Part shown: piece after piece, positions 25,139-33,787 of the stretch
Layout: the number at the start of each line of letters is the position of its first letter
How positions within the stretch are numbered: the stretch's first letter is position 1
Origin: a bacterium UBP17_UBA6191
GTDB taxonomy: Bacteria > Muiribacteriota > UBA6191
Reading direction: 5' to 3'
NCBI GenBank assembly: GCA_002422125.1
Contig: DITF01000082.1
Coordinates: forward strand, 1 to 48,329
Length of the DNA stretch: 48,329 nt
Position numbers and translations under genes: made by a program
Notes under the pieces: model-generated
Told to the model about the DNA's origin: nothing
The model's database searches: none
Seen by the model: only the letters and a program-made list of their open reading frames with translations

Positions 25139-25887
25139 TTAGTTTATATCAAATTCTGGCCTTTTATTGTGTATTGGCATTTGTGACTACGGCTTTGGTT
25201 GGGATTTATCCGAGGCTTGATCCAGAGGCGGTTCATCTGGCATTGCATATGAAGCTTGGAAAGGCTTCAGCCCACCCTACAATGCTGATTGCATTGATTG
25301 GGATTGTCGGATTAAGCCTGCAGTTTAAAATTGCCAGTTCTTTAAATATTGCGGGCCGTTTTCTAATTTGGCTAAAAGGTTGTTTGGTCGGGCTTATGGT
25401 TTGTGCTTCTGCATTTGCTGCCTACAAAAGCGGACGGGCGCTTGAAACAGGCACAGTGCTTTTAAATGAGCTTAGCAAACGCGATCACCTGCATCACAAT
25501 ATGTTGTGCCTGATTATTGTTGTGGCTGGTTTATTTGTGCTGGCCCGCTATTTGCAGATTATGTCTGAAAATATTCGTCAGGCTAGACGCAATGCGGGTA
25601 TTCCTGTAAAAGAATATGCCTTTTTGGAGGATGAGCACTTTTACGGTTTTGAAAGAGCCAAGCAGTTTTTGTTTCTAGGCATTAATGTCTGGTGGCCCTT
25701 TTTGGTTCTGTATTATGGTGTAGGTCTGACAGAGTTGAAGCCCATGTGGTTTTTGCCAGTTCACCTTGCAGGAGTTTTGCCCTTTTCTTATCTGAAAAGA
25801 AAACATAAATTCAAGCGGACCATCAATCCCGCTTACAAGGGGACAATTCGCAATGCGGCCCGTTATGCTCCTAAAGAACGAATGTGA
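25135..25887 (+). CDS. Polytopic membrane protein of unknown function
   Basis: This 250-residue protein has about five hydrophobic helices: N-terminal 'ILAFYCVLAFVTTALVGI', then 'MLIALIGIVGLSL', 'CLVGLMVCASAFAAY', 'MLCLIIVVAGLFVLA' and 'FLGINVWWPFLVLYYGVG'. The C-terminal tail is strongly basic. I do not recognise a family. The start overlaps the mutY stop as ATGA, so it is translated with mutY. Its 3' end overlaps the convergent cyclic-nucleotide-domain gene by 25 bases, with no terminator visible between them. Confidence 0.75.
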   Translation: MISLYQILAFYCVLAFVTTALVGIYPRLDPEAVHLALHMKLGKASAHPTMLIALIGIVGLSLQFKIASSLNIAGRFLIWLKGCLVGLMVCASAFAAYKSGRALETGTVLLNELSKRDHLHHNMLCLIIVVAGLFVLARYLQIMSENIRQARRNAGIPVKEYAFLEDEHFYGFERAKQFLFLGINVWWPFLVLYYGVGLTELKPMWFLPVHLAGVLPFSYLKRKHKFKRTINPAYKGTIRNAARYAPKERM

Positions 25888-27272
25888 ATTCGGCTCAGTT
25901 CTTCTTTGAACAGGGCAAAATCCTTATCAATCATTCCCATGACATTTTTAGCCAGTTCTAGTTCTTGTTTGGTCAGATTTTCTTCTTTGGTGAATTTTTC
26001 TAAAATCCGTGAGAACTTTTTGTAGGCTCTGCGAAAGTTGTTGTCTCCCACAGCCACTTTATTCATGCTTTCCTCAAACTTGGCCTGAAGCCTTAAGAGA
26101 TAATCATTTTCATGAATAATATAATGAGATAAAGCCTTACATAAAAACAGGGCCAGCTTGGGGTGAAAACGACAGGTATCATCAAATTTGTTAATCTGAA
26201 TACGAAAGCAACGCACTGGTGAAATACACTTTAATGTGTCCGTATATTTGCCTTGAAACTTGGTCGGATTTTGCAGAGGGTTCAAAAAATGGATCATTTG
26301 ACCGGGTGTAGAATAAAGATTCACCCTGTAGTCGTTGATAATGGTTTCCACTTTGCCTTTTTTCAGAATAAAAAACTCAGTCTGGGGATCACCTTCTTTA
26401 CACAAGTAGGTGTTAATTCCCAGATAGCTTTCCAGCTCAGTTGGCAATGAGTCCTCGCGGAAGTCAAACTCCTGAAACTTTCGCTCTACTTCCTCGCGGC
26501 GAATTGCCTGGGTATTTGACAATGGAGGAAGATCAGCCGCCTCTTTGACAATTTTATTTAACCATTCCAGATTGGGATTATTTTCTTTTTTCTTACGCAG
26601 CGAGCTGTAGACCTTGGAATAAACTTCTCTGTATCCCTGCATTTTGGCAATCAGGGCAGAGTAGAGCTTTTCAATCTCATCCACGGATTTTCTGACTTTT
26701 CTCAGGCGAACCGCCAGGCTGGAACACAAAGAAATACCTAATTGGTAATTGTTTAAAAGCGTGCGCTTAAAAGTCTTTTCATTGGTGGGGATCTCTAAAA
26801 CTTCGGTTTCGGTGAGGCATTTAATGGAGGCATTACGGACCCCGTTTAAAATGGCAGCCATTTCACCAAACTTCGTGTTGGCTCCTTTTATGGTAGTGAT
26901 GATTTTTCCGTGTTCGTTCACAAACAGTTTGGCTTTATCCAAAGAGTCAAGCGGAGGAGTCACTTCCGTGGCAATGATTTGCAAGACCCCAGATTTGAGG
27001 ACAAAGATGTGTTCCGCCATTTCTCCCTGAAAGCAGATATAGTCCCCAATTTTGTAGCGCTTTGAAGGTAATTTGGGGCCATCCTGAGTTGCATTTGCCT
27101 CATCGGTAATAGCAATTTCCAGGTAATCAAGACTTAAGATATTATTAATCATGGTGGCACTAAGCCGGATGCCTCGGGCGTATACCACTTCTTTGGTCTT
27201 TGGATCAAAGATATCCTGACCAAGCACGGTCCCAGGTTTTACCTTCTCTATAGGAATTAGTTCTTCTGCCAT
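25863..27272 (-). CDS. Protein with two cyclic-nucleotide-binding-like domains and an HD-GYP-type N-terminal segment
   Basis: A soluble 469-residue protein. The first 50 residues ('IPIEKVKPGTVLGQDIFDPKTKEVVYARGIRLSATMI'-type segment) resemble the DUF3391-like start of HD-GYP phosphodiesterases, but no HD-GYP catalytic domain follows. Two Crp-type cNMP-binding beta barrels come next. The first spans about residues 65-195 ('FQGEMAEHIFVLKSGVLQI', 'FGEMAAILNGVRNASIKC'). The second spans about 275-400 ('CKEGDPQTEFFILKKGKVETI'). The rest is helical, with no HTH that I can see, so it is probably not a transcription factor. It is the last gene of an operon with the giant TPR protein. A second-messenger sensing role is inferred. 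Confidence 0.78.
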   Translation of the reverse strand: MAEELIPIEKVKPGTVLGQDIFDPKTKEVVYARGIRLSATMINNILSLDYLEIAITDEANATQDGPKLPSKRYKIGDYICFQGEMAEHIFVLKSGVLQIIATEVTPPLDSLDKAKLFVNEHGKIITTIKGANTKFGEMAAILNGVRNASIKCLTETEVLEIPTNEKTFKRTLLNNYQLGISLCSSLAVRLRKVRKSVDEIEKLYSALIAKMQGYREVYSKVYSSLRKKKENNPNLEWLNKIVKEAADLPPLSNTQAIRREEVERKFQEFDFREDSLPTELESYLGINTYLCKEGDPQTEFFILKKGKVETIINDYRVNLYSTPGQMIHFLNPLQNPTKFQGKYTDTLKCISPVRCFRIQINKFDDTCRFHPKLALFLCKALSHYIIHENDYLLRLQAKFEESMNKVAVGDNNFRRAYKKFSRILEKFTKEENLTKQELELAKNVMGMIDKDFALFKEELSRIHIRSLGA

Positions 27273-27288
27273 GACTCCACCTATCTTA

Positions 27289-30200
27289 TCATGCTGATTG
27301 GGTTCTGGCTTTCATCAAAAGACTATTTGCCAGTTTTTGTAGCCTTGGTTCCGAGGGACTGTCAGTAATTACTTGTTTGAGCTGCTTTAGAGCTGTATCT
27401 CTGTGGTTTTGCCTCAGATTCAAAACCGCAATTTCCAAAAGGGTATTGGGCTTTTTCTGACGAGTATATAGATCCTCAAGCTCTTGTTTGGCCTCAGCCA
27501 TCATGCCGCAGGCCTTGTATAAAGAGGCTTTTTGTTCTCTGGCTTCCAGATTTTGTGGCTCAGTTTTTAAGACCTGATCGAGTTGAATCAGAGCTTCGCG
27601 AAAATCGCCCTGAACCTTTAAGATCTTGGCCAAACCCATTCTGGCAGGAACTAAAAATGGTTTTTGCTCCAGTGTTTTTTTATAAAGTGGAACGGCCTTC
27701 AGAAAATCACTTTTTTCTGCATAAATTTCGGCCAATTCAAACATCAAGGTCGGATTACTAGAATCCTGTTTTAAAAGATCCATAAGCAGAGCCTGAGCCT
27801 TGGGATAAATTTTCTGTCGCTTGTAAATCTGAACCAGTTGTAACTTCAGTGCCGGATTATCAGGGCTATGGGATAAATAATGTGAAAAGCACTCGGAGGC
27901 TTTGACATCTTTTTCCAATGCTAGCCAGGCATTTCCCATTTTCAGATATAGTTGACGATTTTCCTTGTCGTCTGGGGTCAGGCTTACGAGGGCCTGTAAG
28001 GCCTGAATTTCCTGAGAATGCATACCAGACTTATGCGATAATTCGGCTAGTTTATACCACTTGAGCCTATCCTTGGGGTGATGCTTTAGCACCTGCTTTA
28101 AGTGAAGCATGGAGTTTTGCAAATCACCCATTTCCATATAGGCTGGGATTAGTCTCTCACTGACTTCTGAAGATCCAGGATTGGCAAAAAATAGTTTTTG
28201 ATCGACTTTAAACCGTCCGACACGATCTCCCATTTTCCCCAGTACAAAGGAAAGTCGATTTAAGGCATCTACATGATTTGGATCAAGTGTGAGAATTTGC
28301 ACCAGTTTTTGCCGACAATTTTCAAAGGCCTCTTTTTGGTAGTACAGATTGGCCAGTTGTAAATAGAACTCGATCACACTGGACTCAGATCTTTTCTCAT
28401 TCAGAAAGAGGGTTTCAGCGCTTTCAAGCCAATGCTGGGAATGAATCAAATCTTTTTGCATAAGTGCAATCAAACCAAGCTGCTGGGGCCAGAAATACTC
28501 CTTGGGTTTCAATTTATGAGCCGACTCCAAAAGTAGTTTTTTTAGATTGATATCAATTTTAAGACGGGCATAGATTTTTTGAGCCATCGAGGAATTATTC
28601 TCAATCAGAGGCTCCCAATAACTGTGAATCTGTTTGGATGGAATAAGGGATTGAAATACAAGATACAAGCCTTCTTCATGGGCCTTTTGCATAAAGTCTG
28701 TAAATCCGATTTTTAGTAGCTCTTTAGCATAATCCTTATGATTTTGTTTATACAATACATGCACGAATTCCACCAAGTCTGAGCAGGTTAAAAGGCTTCT
28801 CTCGGCTGCAATTTTTGCATAATAATGAAGTCCTTGTGCATCAAGCTGTCTGTGTGTGGTTTGGCACAGCAAAAGAATGGCCTGTTTATCATGACTGATT
28901 AAATCCAAATGGGTTTCCAGGTTTTGTCGAGCTGAAAAGAGTTTGTTTTCCATTAACAGGGCATGACCATAATGCAGGTGAAAGTCCCGAGGCAGGGGCT
29001 TTTGTTCAGCCGTTTGTGTCAGTAGCCTTAAGGCTGAGTCGCTTTCTTGCAACTTGAGATAGGCAATGGCCGAATGATATTTCGAATCACCTTTATATGG
29101 GGAAGCATCATGAATTTTTTGGAAATAGCCAAGGGCCTCCTGAGGCAGATTTTGTACCAAACAGGCTTTTCCAATCAGAAGCTGCACTAAAGGGGGCATG
29201 TCAGTTTTAAATCGCACTTTTGTGATTTCAATAAACTCCAATAGGGAATTCATTTCCGAATGTATGGAAAATAGATATTCAATGGCCAGAAGTCCGCGAC
29301 CGGGACTCAAATTTAAGACATTGGTCCAGTGTTTTTTACTCTCAGCCCAGTCATTTTGCTCATGGGCAATTTCCCCTAGCAGGGAGTGAATCTGGGCTGG
29401 CTTCTTATCTCCATTTATCAGGGCCTCAGTAAGTCGTATGCGCGATTCACTCTGATTGCCTTGCCCCATAGCAATTACTCCCAAAAAGAAGCTGCTTCTA
29501 TAGGGTTTGATCGTATCGATTAACATCAGGTATTGTCTGGAAACTTCGAGTTTGTTTTGTGAGTAGGCGCGAATACCTAGCTTGTAAATCAGCTCGTTGT
29601 AATCTTCACAAAAGTCCCGGTGAGGCAGGAAGTCCTGTGGAGTGAATGTGTTGGCAATTGCTTGAAAAAAGGCTTGATTATGGATGGCCTCACGAATCTG
29701 GTCCGAAAGAATGTTTCTATGCCTTGGATTTTGGTATAGCCGGATTAACAACTCCATGGCTTTGTGATGCTGCATACTCATCAGAGCTGATTTGGCATAC
29801 AGAATTAACAATCTGGGTTCGAGATTGTTATCCAGGGCACAAAAATGTGAATATGCTTTGGCAAAATGACCTGTTTCAAAGGCGTGAATCGCTAATACCG
29901 TTAGACTTTCCGTGGTCTTGGGGAATTGTTTCAGCACGGATTCATGAATTGAAATGGATTCTTCAATATTCTTGTCTTTTAAAAACAGGGCTAGTTTTAA
30001 AAGGCCAACTTTGTCTTGTTGCAATACTTCTTTGGATTGTGGTAAAAACGCGGATAAAGCAGGATTAAGAAGGCCTAGTTGGGCCATATCGATTAAAAAT
30101 CTCCAGGCTTCTAAGCAAATCGGTTTTTGCATCAATGCTTGAATCAACCATTCTCTGGTCTGGGGTAGTTCATTTTCCTTGTAGTGGCAAAAAGTTCTGC

Positions 30201-32397
30201 TCCAGGCCAGCCCTAGAGGAGAGAATCCCTGCTTTTCATAATAGTTAAGGTATTTTAAAGCCTTTTTGTATTCCTGTTTTTGCATCAGAATCTGAGCAAT
30301 CAGATAGGGTAATTCTTCTTCGGAAGGATCGCGCAAAAATAGTTCTTCCAGAATTTCCAATGCCTCATCAGCCTGATTGCAAAGAGCCATTGCCTGCCCA
30401 CGAATTTTTAAAAACCCAGGTTCGGAAATGCCCTCTGTTTCCAAAAGTATTTTTTGGGGGTCGGTTTTGAGGTACTGCTGATAGAGTCTGAGTTTTGTTT
30501 GGACGGAATCGGGATGTAACTCAGACATTGTTTTTAGAAAAAGTTCCTGAAGATCTTCTCTTTCCAGAGTATCAGCTAAAGCTTTGATTCCCTTTAAATG
30601 GATTTCATTTGGCAAAAACTCAGCCTTTAGCCCTGAGATTATTGACTCAAGCTGGCTGTCTTCTTTGAGTGCTGAATATGCCAGAGCCAGGTAAATTTTT
30701 GCGGTGAAAGAGAGGGTGTCTGGGTACTTTAAAGATAGCCTAACTATAGTAGAGGGGCGGTTTAATGTATAGGCCGCCATCACAACCTGCTCCATCAAAT
30801 CAGAATCAATCGCTTCTTCCGGTAACTGAAAGAAGATTTGCAGGGTCTTACTGTATTCTTTTTGTTTACTGTGACAGATACACAATAGCTTTTGTAGCTG
30901 TGGGTCTTCTGGTCGTACTTTTAGACCTTGTTCTATCACACTGATGGCGGATCCATGTTTGTCAAGAAGGATCCTGGCTTTGGCCAAAAGTTTTAAAGAA
31001 TCAAGATGATGGGGTGCTCGGGCCAGATTTGTCTGAATTTCTGTTTCAAGGCTTTCCATATCCTTGATTTCAAATAGGGCACGGCATAAATGGTATCTGA
31101 GATCAAAGTTCTGAGGGTCTTCCAGAATCAGCTCTTTAAATACAAATGAGGCCTGAAGTGCCTGTCCATTTTGCATTAAATCCAGACCTTCCTGAATTTT
31201 GTAACTGAGCTGGATTTGGGAATGTGATTGCACGAGGGTTTTGGCAGTGTCTCTAACTGAGGTAATGTTGCTTTTACAATGTTTTTCAATCAGATGTAAA
31301 AAGGAATCCGGCTTTTGTATCAGCTTTAGACCCAAAAGGATTAAGGGGGCTTTGTCACTTTTAAGAAAACTCAGAATGCTGGATTCCAATTCAGTTTCAC
31401 GAATATTTTGCAAAAACAGGGGATACAGGAGAGATGGTAAAAACTCATAGTCAGATTCCAGTTGCTGCAACAAAAACTCTCGGGCCCTTTGGCCTCCAGC
31501 ATTGCCTAAGACCTGAGCTAAAGTCTTTCTGGACTCGATTTCTGTTTGTATCAGATAGTGCTCACAGACTAAATCAAATTCCAGATCCGATTGCACAGAA
31601 GTTTTTTGCAGGTGTTTACGAACCAGAGTTTTTTCTTTGCCTATTGAGCCAGGTAGCAGGTTTAACAGGGTACCAATTGGGATAGGCAGTTTTTCTGAGT
31701 CCTGCTCCAAGATATTGATCCTTAGGGACTGTGGAAACTCCATAAGCTTTGGAAGGACACAGTTCTTCAATTCAGCCGGTAGATCACAGATACTTAAGGA
31801 AATGGCTTCTAGGACTTTTTCATCAAGATGGGTCACGGAACGAGTCAGTTTTTGAAGCCAGACGGCTCCTTCTTTTTTGATTAAAAGTTTTAAGGCTAGA
31901 ATTCTGTGCTGTATTAGTGGGGCCACCAGAAGTTTTTCCAAATGGGTTTTTTCGGGAAGCTCTTCATGGGTGTCTAGAAGCTCAAGCACTGTGGATACAA
32001 TCTCGGCATCGCCTGTATACAGTAGTTCAAGAATTTCGGCCCTTGGTTTGCTTAGCGGAAACTGCTTTAAGGCTGCCAAAATCTTCTTTTTTCTCATGAG
32101 CGAGGTTTTGGGCAGAAGGCGAAACAGATGTTCCAGAGTCATGGGTGAACTTATCTGGGTGAGGCAGTCCAGGACATCTTCAAACCAGGGAAAGTTATTG
32201 CTGGCTAGTAGTGTGTGCAGGTTTTTTAAACCAGCCTCACTGTATTCCTCTGTGCATAATTTCAGATAGTCTCTAAGCATTTGCCTTGGGGCCCTGCGCA
32301 AATATCGTACAAGGGCGGCATTGGCTTCGATTCCCTGATTATGGACTTGAGAAACATTCACAGGTTTGGCGCTGTGCGGATCATGATATTCCAGCAT
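27289..32397 (-). CDS. Giant HEAT/TPR-repeat scaffold protein
   Basis: A 1702-residue protein with no signal peptide or transmembrane helix, so probably cytoplasmic. The N-terminal part (about residues 1-390) has HEAT-like helical repeats. The remainder is tandem tetratricopeptide repeats, with the usual 'A/L-x-x-x-L-x-x-A-L-x-x-x-P' pattern. Examples are 'LKLLAKARILLDKHGSAISVIEQGLKVRPEDP'-type units near 470 and 'LAKILKVQGDFREALIQLDQVLKTEPQN'-type units near 1600. The start has GGAG 7 bases upstream. It is followed after 16 bases by the cNMP-domain gene, and preceded by a small membrane protein. It is probably a protein-protein interaction platform. I cannot name its partner. Confidence 0.85.
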   Translation of the reverse strand: MLEYHDPHSAKPVNVSQVHNQGIEANAALVRYLRRAPRQMLRDYLKLCTEEYSEAGLKNLHTLLASNNFPWFEDVLDCLTQISSPMTLEHLFRLLPKTSLMRKKKILAALKQFPLSKPRAEILELLYTGDAEIVSTVLELLDTHEELPEKTHLEKLLVAPLIQHRILALKLLIKKEGAVWLQKLTRSVTHLDEKVLEAISLSICDLPAELKNCVLPKLMEFPQSLRINILEQDSEKLPIPIGTLLNLLPGSIGKEKTLVRKHLQKTSVQSDLEFDLVCEHYLIQTEIESRKTLAQVLGNAGGQRAREFLLQQLESDYEFLPSLLYPLFLQNIRETELESSILSFLKSDKAPLILLGLKLIQKPDSFLHLIEKHCKSNITSVRDTAKTLVQSHSQIQLSYKIQEGLDLMQNGQALQASFVFKELILEDPQNFDLRYHLCRALFEIKDMESLETEIQTNLARAPHHLDSLKLLAKARILLDKHGSAISVIEQGLKVRPEDPQLQKLLCICHSKQKEYSKTLQIFFQLPEEAIDSDLMEQVVMAAYTLNRPSTIVRLSLKYPDTLSFTAKIYLALAYSALKEDSQLESIISGLKAEFLPNEIHLKGIKALADTLEREDLQELFLKTMSELHPDSVQTKLRLYQQYLKTDPQKILLETEGISEPGFLKIRGQAMALCNQADEALEILEELFLRDPSEEELPYLIAQILMQKQEYKKALKYLNYYEKQGFSPLGLAWSRTFCHYKENELPQTREWLIQALMQKPICLEAWRFLIDMAQLGLLNPALSAFLPQSKEVLQQDKVGLLKLALFLKDKNIEESISIHESVLKQFPKTTESLTVLAIHAFETGHFAKAYSHFCALDNNLEPRLLILYAKSALMSMQHHKAMELLIRLYQNPRHRNILSDQIREAIHNQAFFQAIANTFTPQDFLPHRDFCEDYNELIYKLGIRAYSQNKLEVSRQYLMLIDTIKPYRSSFFLGVIAMGQGNQSESRIRLTEALINGDKKPAQIHSLLGEIAHEQNDWAESKKHWTNVLNLSPGRGLLAIEYLFSIHSEMNSLLEFIEITKVRFKTDMPPLVQLLIGKACLVQNLPQEALGYFQKIHDASPYKGDSKYHSAIAYLKLQESDSALRLLTQTAEQKPLPRDFHLHYGHALLMENKLFSARQNLETHLDLISHDKQAILLLCQTTHRQLDAQGLHYYAKIAAERSLLTCSDLVEFVHVLYKQNHKDYAKELLKIGFTDFMQKAHEEGLYLVFQSLIPSKQIHSYWEPLIENNSSMAQKIYARLKIDINLKKLLLESAHKLKPKEYFWPQQLGLIALMQKDLIHSQHWLESAETLFLNEKRSESSVIEFYLQLANLYYQKEAFENCRQKLVQILTLDPNHVDALNRLSFVLGKMGDRVGRFKVDQKLFFANPGSSEVSERLIPAYMEMGDLQNSMLHLKQVLKHHPKDRLKWYKLAELSHKSGMHSQEIQALQALVSLTPDDKENRQLYLKMGNAWLALEKDVKASECFSHYLSHSPDNPALKLQLVQIYKRQKIYPKAQALLMDLLKQDSSNPTLMFELAEIYAEKSDFLKAVPLYKKTLEQKPFLVPARMGLAKILKVQGDFREALIQLDQVLKTEPQNLEAREQKASLYKACGMMAEAKQELEDLYTRQKKPNTLLEIAVLNLRQNHRDTALKQLKQVITDSPSEPRLQKLANSLLMKARTQSA

Positions 32398-32495
32398 GGA
32401 AATACTCCAGAGCTCATCAAATACAAATAATACAAAAAATCAACAAAATTTGTCTTATCAATAGTTATCGGTGAGTTCCTAGATGAAACTGAGGC

Positions 32496-32894
32496 TCAAT
32501 GTGGTTTAATGGCTCTAGCGACAAGTCCTAGGCCACCAAATAACAAAACCAGCATAAGCACCAAAACAAACAGACTGGTGGTCTGAAACCAGATTTGCAG
32601 GGTGGATAGCACTCCAAACAGGATAAATGCCAAGGATAGCAGGCTTAATATCCAGCCAATTTTGGAACCAGCATCGTAGAAAAGAAAAAAGAAGCCAATG
32701 ATGAGAGGAATCAGGCTTATCCCAAAGGCTGTGATACTGGTGTCTCCATAGAGGCTATATCGCATGCCCCAAAAGCCAGAGCTGACTTTGATATTGGTTG
32801 TAAGCAGGTAGCCCCCGGCGGCGGTCATAAAAAGACCTAGAAAAAATTCTCCGATTCCTCCAGATGTACCACCAGCTCCACGCATAACACCCAT
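32496..32894 (-). CDS. Small membrane protein of unknown function
   Basis: This 132-residue protein has a Gly/Arg-rich start followed by four hydrophobic helices ('FFLGLFMTAAGGYLL', 'GISLIPLIIGFFFLFYDA', 'ILSLLSLAFILFGVL', 'LFVLVLMLVLLFGGLGLVA'). I do not recognise a family, although the length and layout look like conserved hypothetical proteins. It appears to be the first gene of the operon with the giant TPR gene (98-base gap). Upstream lies the divergent regulatory region with the palindrome at 32939-32957. Confidence 0.7.
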   Translation of the reverse strand: MGVMRGAGGTSGGIGEFFLGLFMTAAGGYLLTTNIKVSSGFWGMRYSLYGDTSITAFGISLIPLIIGFFFLFYDAGSKIGWILSLLSLAFILFGVLSTLQIWFQTTSLFVLVLMLVLLFGGLGLVARAIKPH

Positions 32895-32926
32895 TTTAAG
32901 GTTGATGAGAAAAAAAATCCAGACCG

Positions 32927-32956
32927 ATTAAAAAAGAAATTGAAAATCAATTTCAA
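32927..32956 (-). promoter_or_regulatory. Candidate promoter for the membrane protein-TPR operon
   Basis: On the minus strand TTGAAA (32956-32951) and TTTAAT (32932-32927) are separated by 18 bases. The -35 lies in the right arm of the palindrome. Confidence 0.4.
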
Positions 32957-32957
32957 T
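32939..32957. promoter_or_regulatory. Fur-like 19-base palindrome
   Basis: ATTGAAAATCAATTTCAAT has perfect 7-base inverted arms (ATTGAAA/TTTCAAT). Read as a 7-1-7 Fur box (TGATAAT-N-ATTATCA), it matches 6 of 7 and 5 of 7 bases. Both arms are also used as -35 TTGAAA hexamers of the divergent promoters, so part of the symmetry may simply reflect two back-to-back promoters. The regulator is not identified. Confidence 0.45.
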
Positions 32958-32968
32958 AGGAGTATATT
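32940..32968 (+). promoter_or_regulatory. Sigma-70-type promoter for the candidate sRNA
   Basis: TTGAAA (32940-32945), a 17-base spacer and TATATT (32963-32968) predict a transcript start near 32975. The plus-strand gene downstream begins only at 33203, beyond a strong terminator, so the promoter best fits a short RNA. Confidence 0.55.
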
Positions 32969-32974
32969 CAACCT

Positions 32975-33056
32975 GTCCTGATGATGAAACAGTCCCTTTG
33001 TGATTGTGGATTCCATCTCCTGTTTTGACCCCCGCCTCGGCGGGGGTTCTTTTTTA
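32975..33056 (+). ncRNA. Candidate small RNA of about 80 nt
   Basis: A good promoter just upstream and an intrinsic terminator (33028-33056) frame an RNA of about 80 nt in a region with no convincing gene. The stem is an 8-bp perfect hairpin, ACCCCCGC and GCGGGGGT, with a CTCG loop followed by T-rich sequence. No plus-strand gene upstream could use this terminator. The sequence does not match 6S, 4.5S or tmRNA features that I know. It also contains a 15-codon open frame (32981-33028) with no ribosome-binding site. The function is unknown. Overlap of its promoter with a Fur-like palindrome makes an iron-regulated role possible. Confidence 0.5.
33028..33056 (+). terminator. Intrinsic terminator of the candidate sRNA
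   Basis: ACCCCCGC (33028-33035), a CTCG loop and GCGGGGGT (33040-33047) are followed by TCTTTTTT. The stem is GC-rich and the T-run is on the plus strand. Confidence 0.88.
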
Positions 33057-33118
33057 AAACAAATTCCTAAGTAAAATTACTAAAGTGTCGAGTTAGTAAA
33101 ATACTACTGCATGATCGC

Positions 33119-33148
33119 TTGATGTTTCTATTGATTCTGATGTCTAAT
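33119..33148 (+). promoter_or_regulatory. Candidate promoter of the fibre operon
   Basis: TTGATG (33119-33124) and TCTAAT (33143-33148) are separated by 18 bases, and the start at 33203 has the ribosome-binding sequence AAGGGA. The TTACTAA-N9-TTAGTAA inverted repeat at 33077-33099 lies just upstream and could be an operator. Confidence 0.35.
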
Positions 33149-33202
33149 GAGATCGTGTGGCATTAGGTTTCTCCACACTGGTATGTGAATTGAAGGGATA
33201 AA

Positions 33203-33787
33203 ATGAGGAATGTCTTCTGGATGGTTCTTGTTTGTACCCTCTTTTTACTTGCAGGCTGCGGTGGTGGGGGAGGCGGAGGCGATGGAATTTCCGAGCTTCC
33301 TAATGCGCCTAGCCCTGGGTCGCCGGCCCAAAATCCTGTCATTCCCTTTCAATCTGTGTCAGTAACCCCATCCGATGATGCCCGAATCGATAAACGGGAG
33401 TCTGTGTGTGTGGAGCTTGAGTCGGCAGGCTATTTTAAGTTAACCATTAACAATCAGGTGATAGTGGATCAGTACTTTTTGCATGCAAGCAATCAAAGGT
33501 TAAAATTGCCTTACACCTACTGTCATTCCTTGGCGACTTATTTTAATCCACAAAATCCGCGAGTTGTGGTTCAGGTGGATTCCAGAAATGAGACAAATAC
33601 TGCGACTGCCAGCAAAATTGCAGTACTGCATTATTCTGAAGTTTCTCGTGGCCTCGCAGGTGTCTCTTCTCCCATTGGCCAACCGGAACTGTTTTCAACG
33701 AAATTGGGAATGTGGTTTGGAAGCAGTGTGGCTGTGGATTCGTTATCAGTGTCTGATGCTCTGGTTCAGCGACTGGCTGGTAAATGA
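33203..33787 (+). CDS. Small Gly-rich lipoprotein upstream of the fibre protein
   Basis: This 194-residue protein has a lipoprotein signal ending in LLAGCGGGGGGG. Such a Gly-tail after the lipid Cys is common in outer-membrane lipoproteins. A Pro/Ser-rich linker and a beta-rich domain with two Cys ('SVCVELES' and 'YTYCHSL') follow. I do not recognise the family. Its stop overlaps the start of the large fibre-like gene (ATGA at 33784-33787), so the two are coupled. It may anchor or help assemble the fibre, which is inference from position. Confidence 0.75.
   Translation: MRNVFWMVLVCTLFLLAGCGGGGGGGDGISELPNAPSPGSPAQNPVIPFQSVSVTPSDDARIDKRESVCVELESAGYFKLTINNQVIVDQYFLHASNQRLKLPYTYCHSLATYFNPQNPRVVVQVDSRNETNTATASKIAVLHYSEVSRGLAGVSSPIGQPELFSTKLGMWFGSSVAVDSLSVSDALVQRLAGK

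Larger units (their letters stand above)
32895..33202. other. Divergent intergenic region with promoters, palindrome and candidate sRNA
   Basis: This 308-base gap separates the minus-strand membrane protein from the plus-strand lipoprotein. It holds a candidate Fur-like palindrome, two divergent promoter candidates, a candidate small RNA with a strong terminator and a TTACTAA inverted repeat (33077-33099). A further promoter candidate for the fibre operon is also here. Confidence 0.6.

Noticed and set aside
32981..33028. A 15-codon open frame starting ATGATG within the candidate sRNA.
   Set aside because: It has no ribosome-binding sequence, would begin within a few bases of the transcript start, and the stop merges with the terminator stem.
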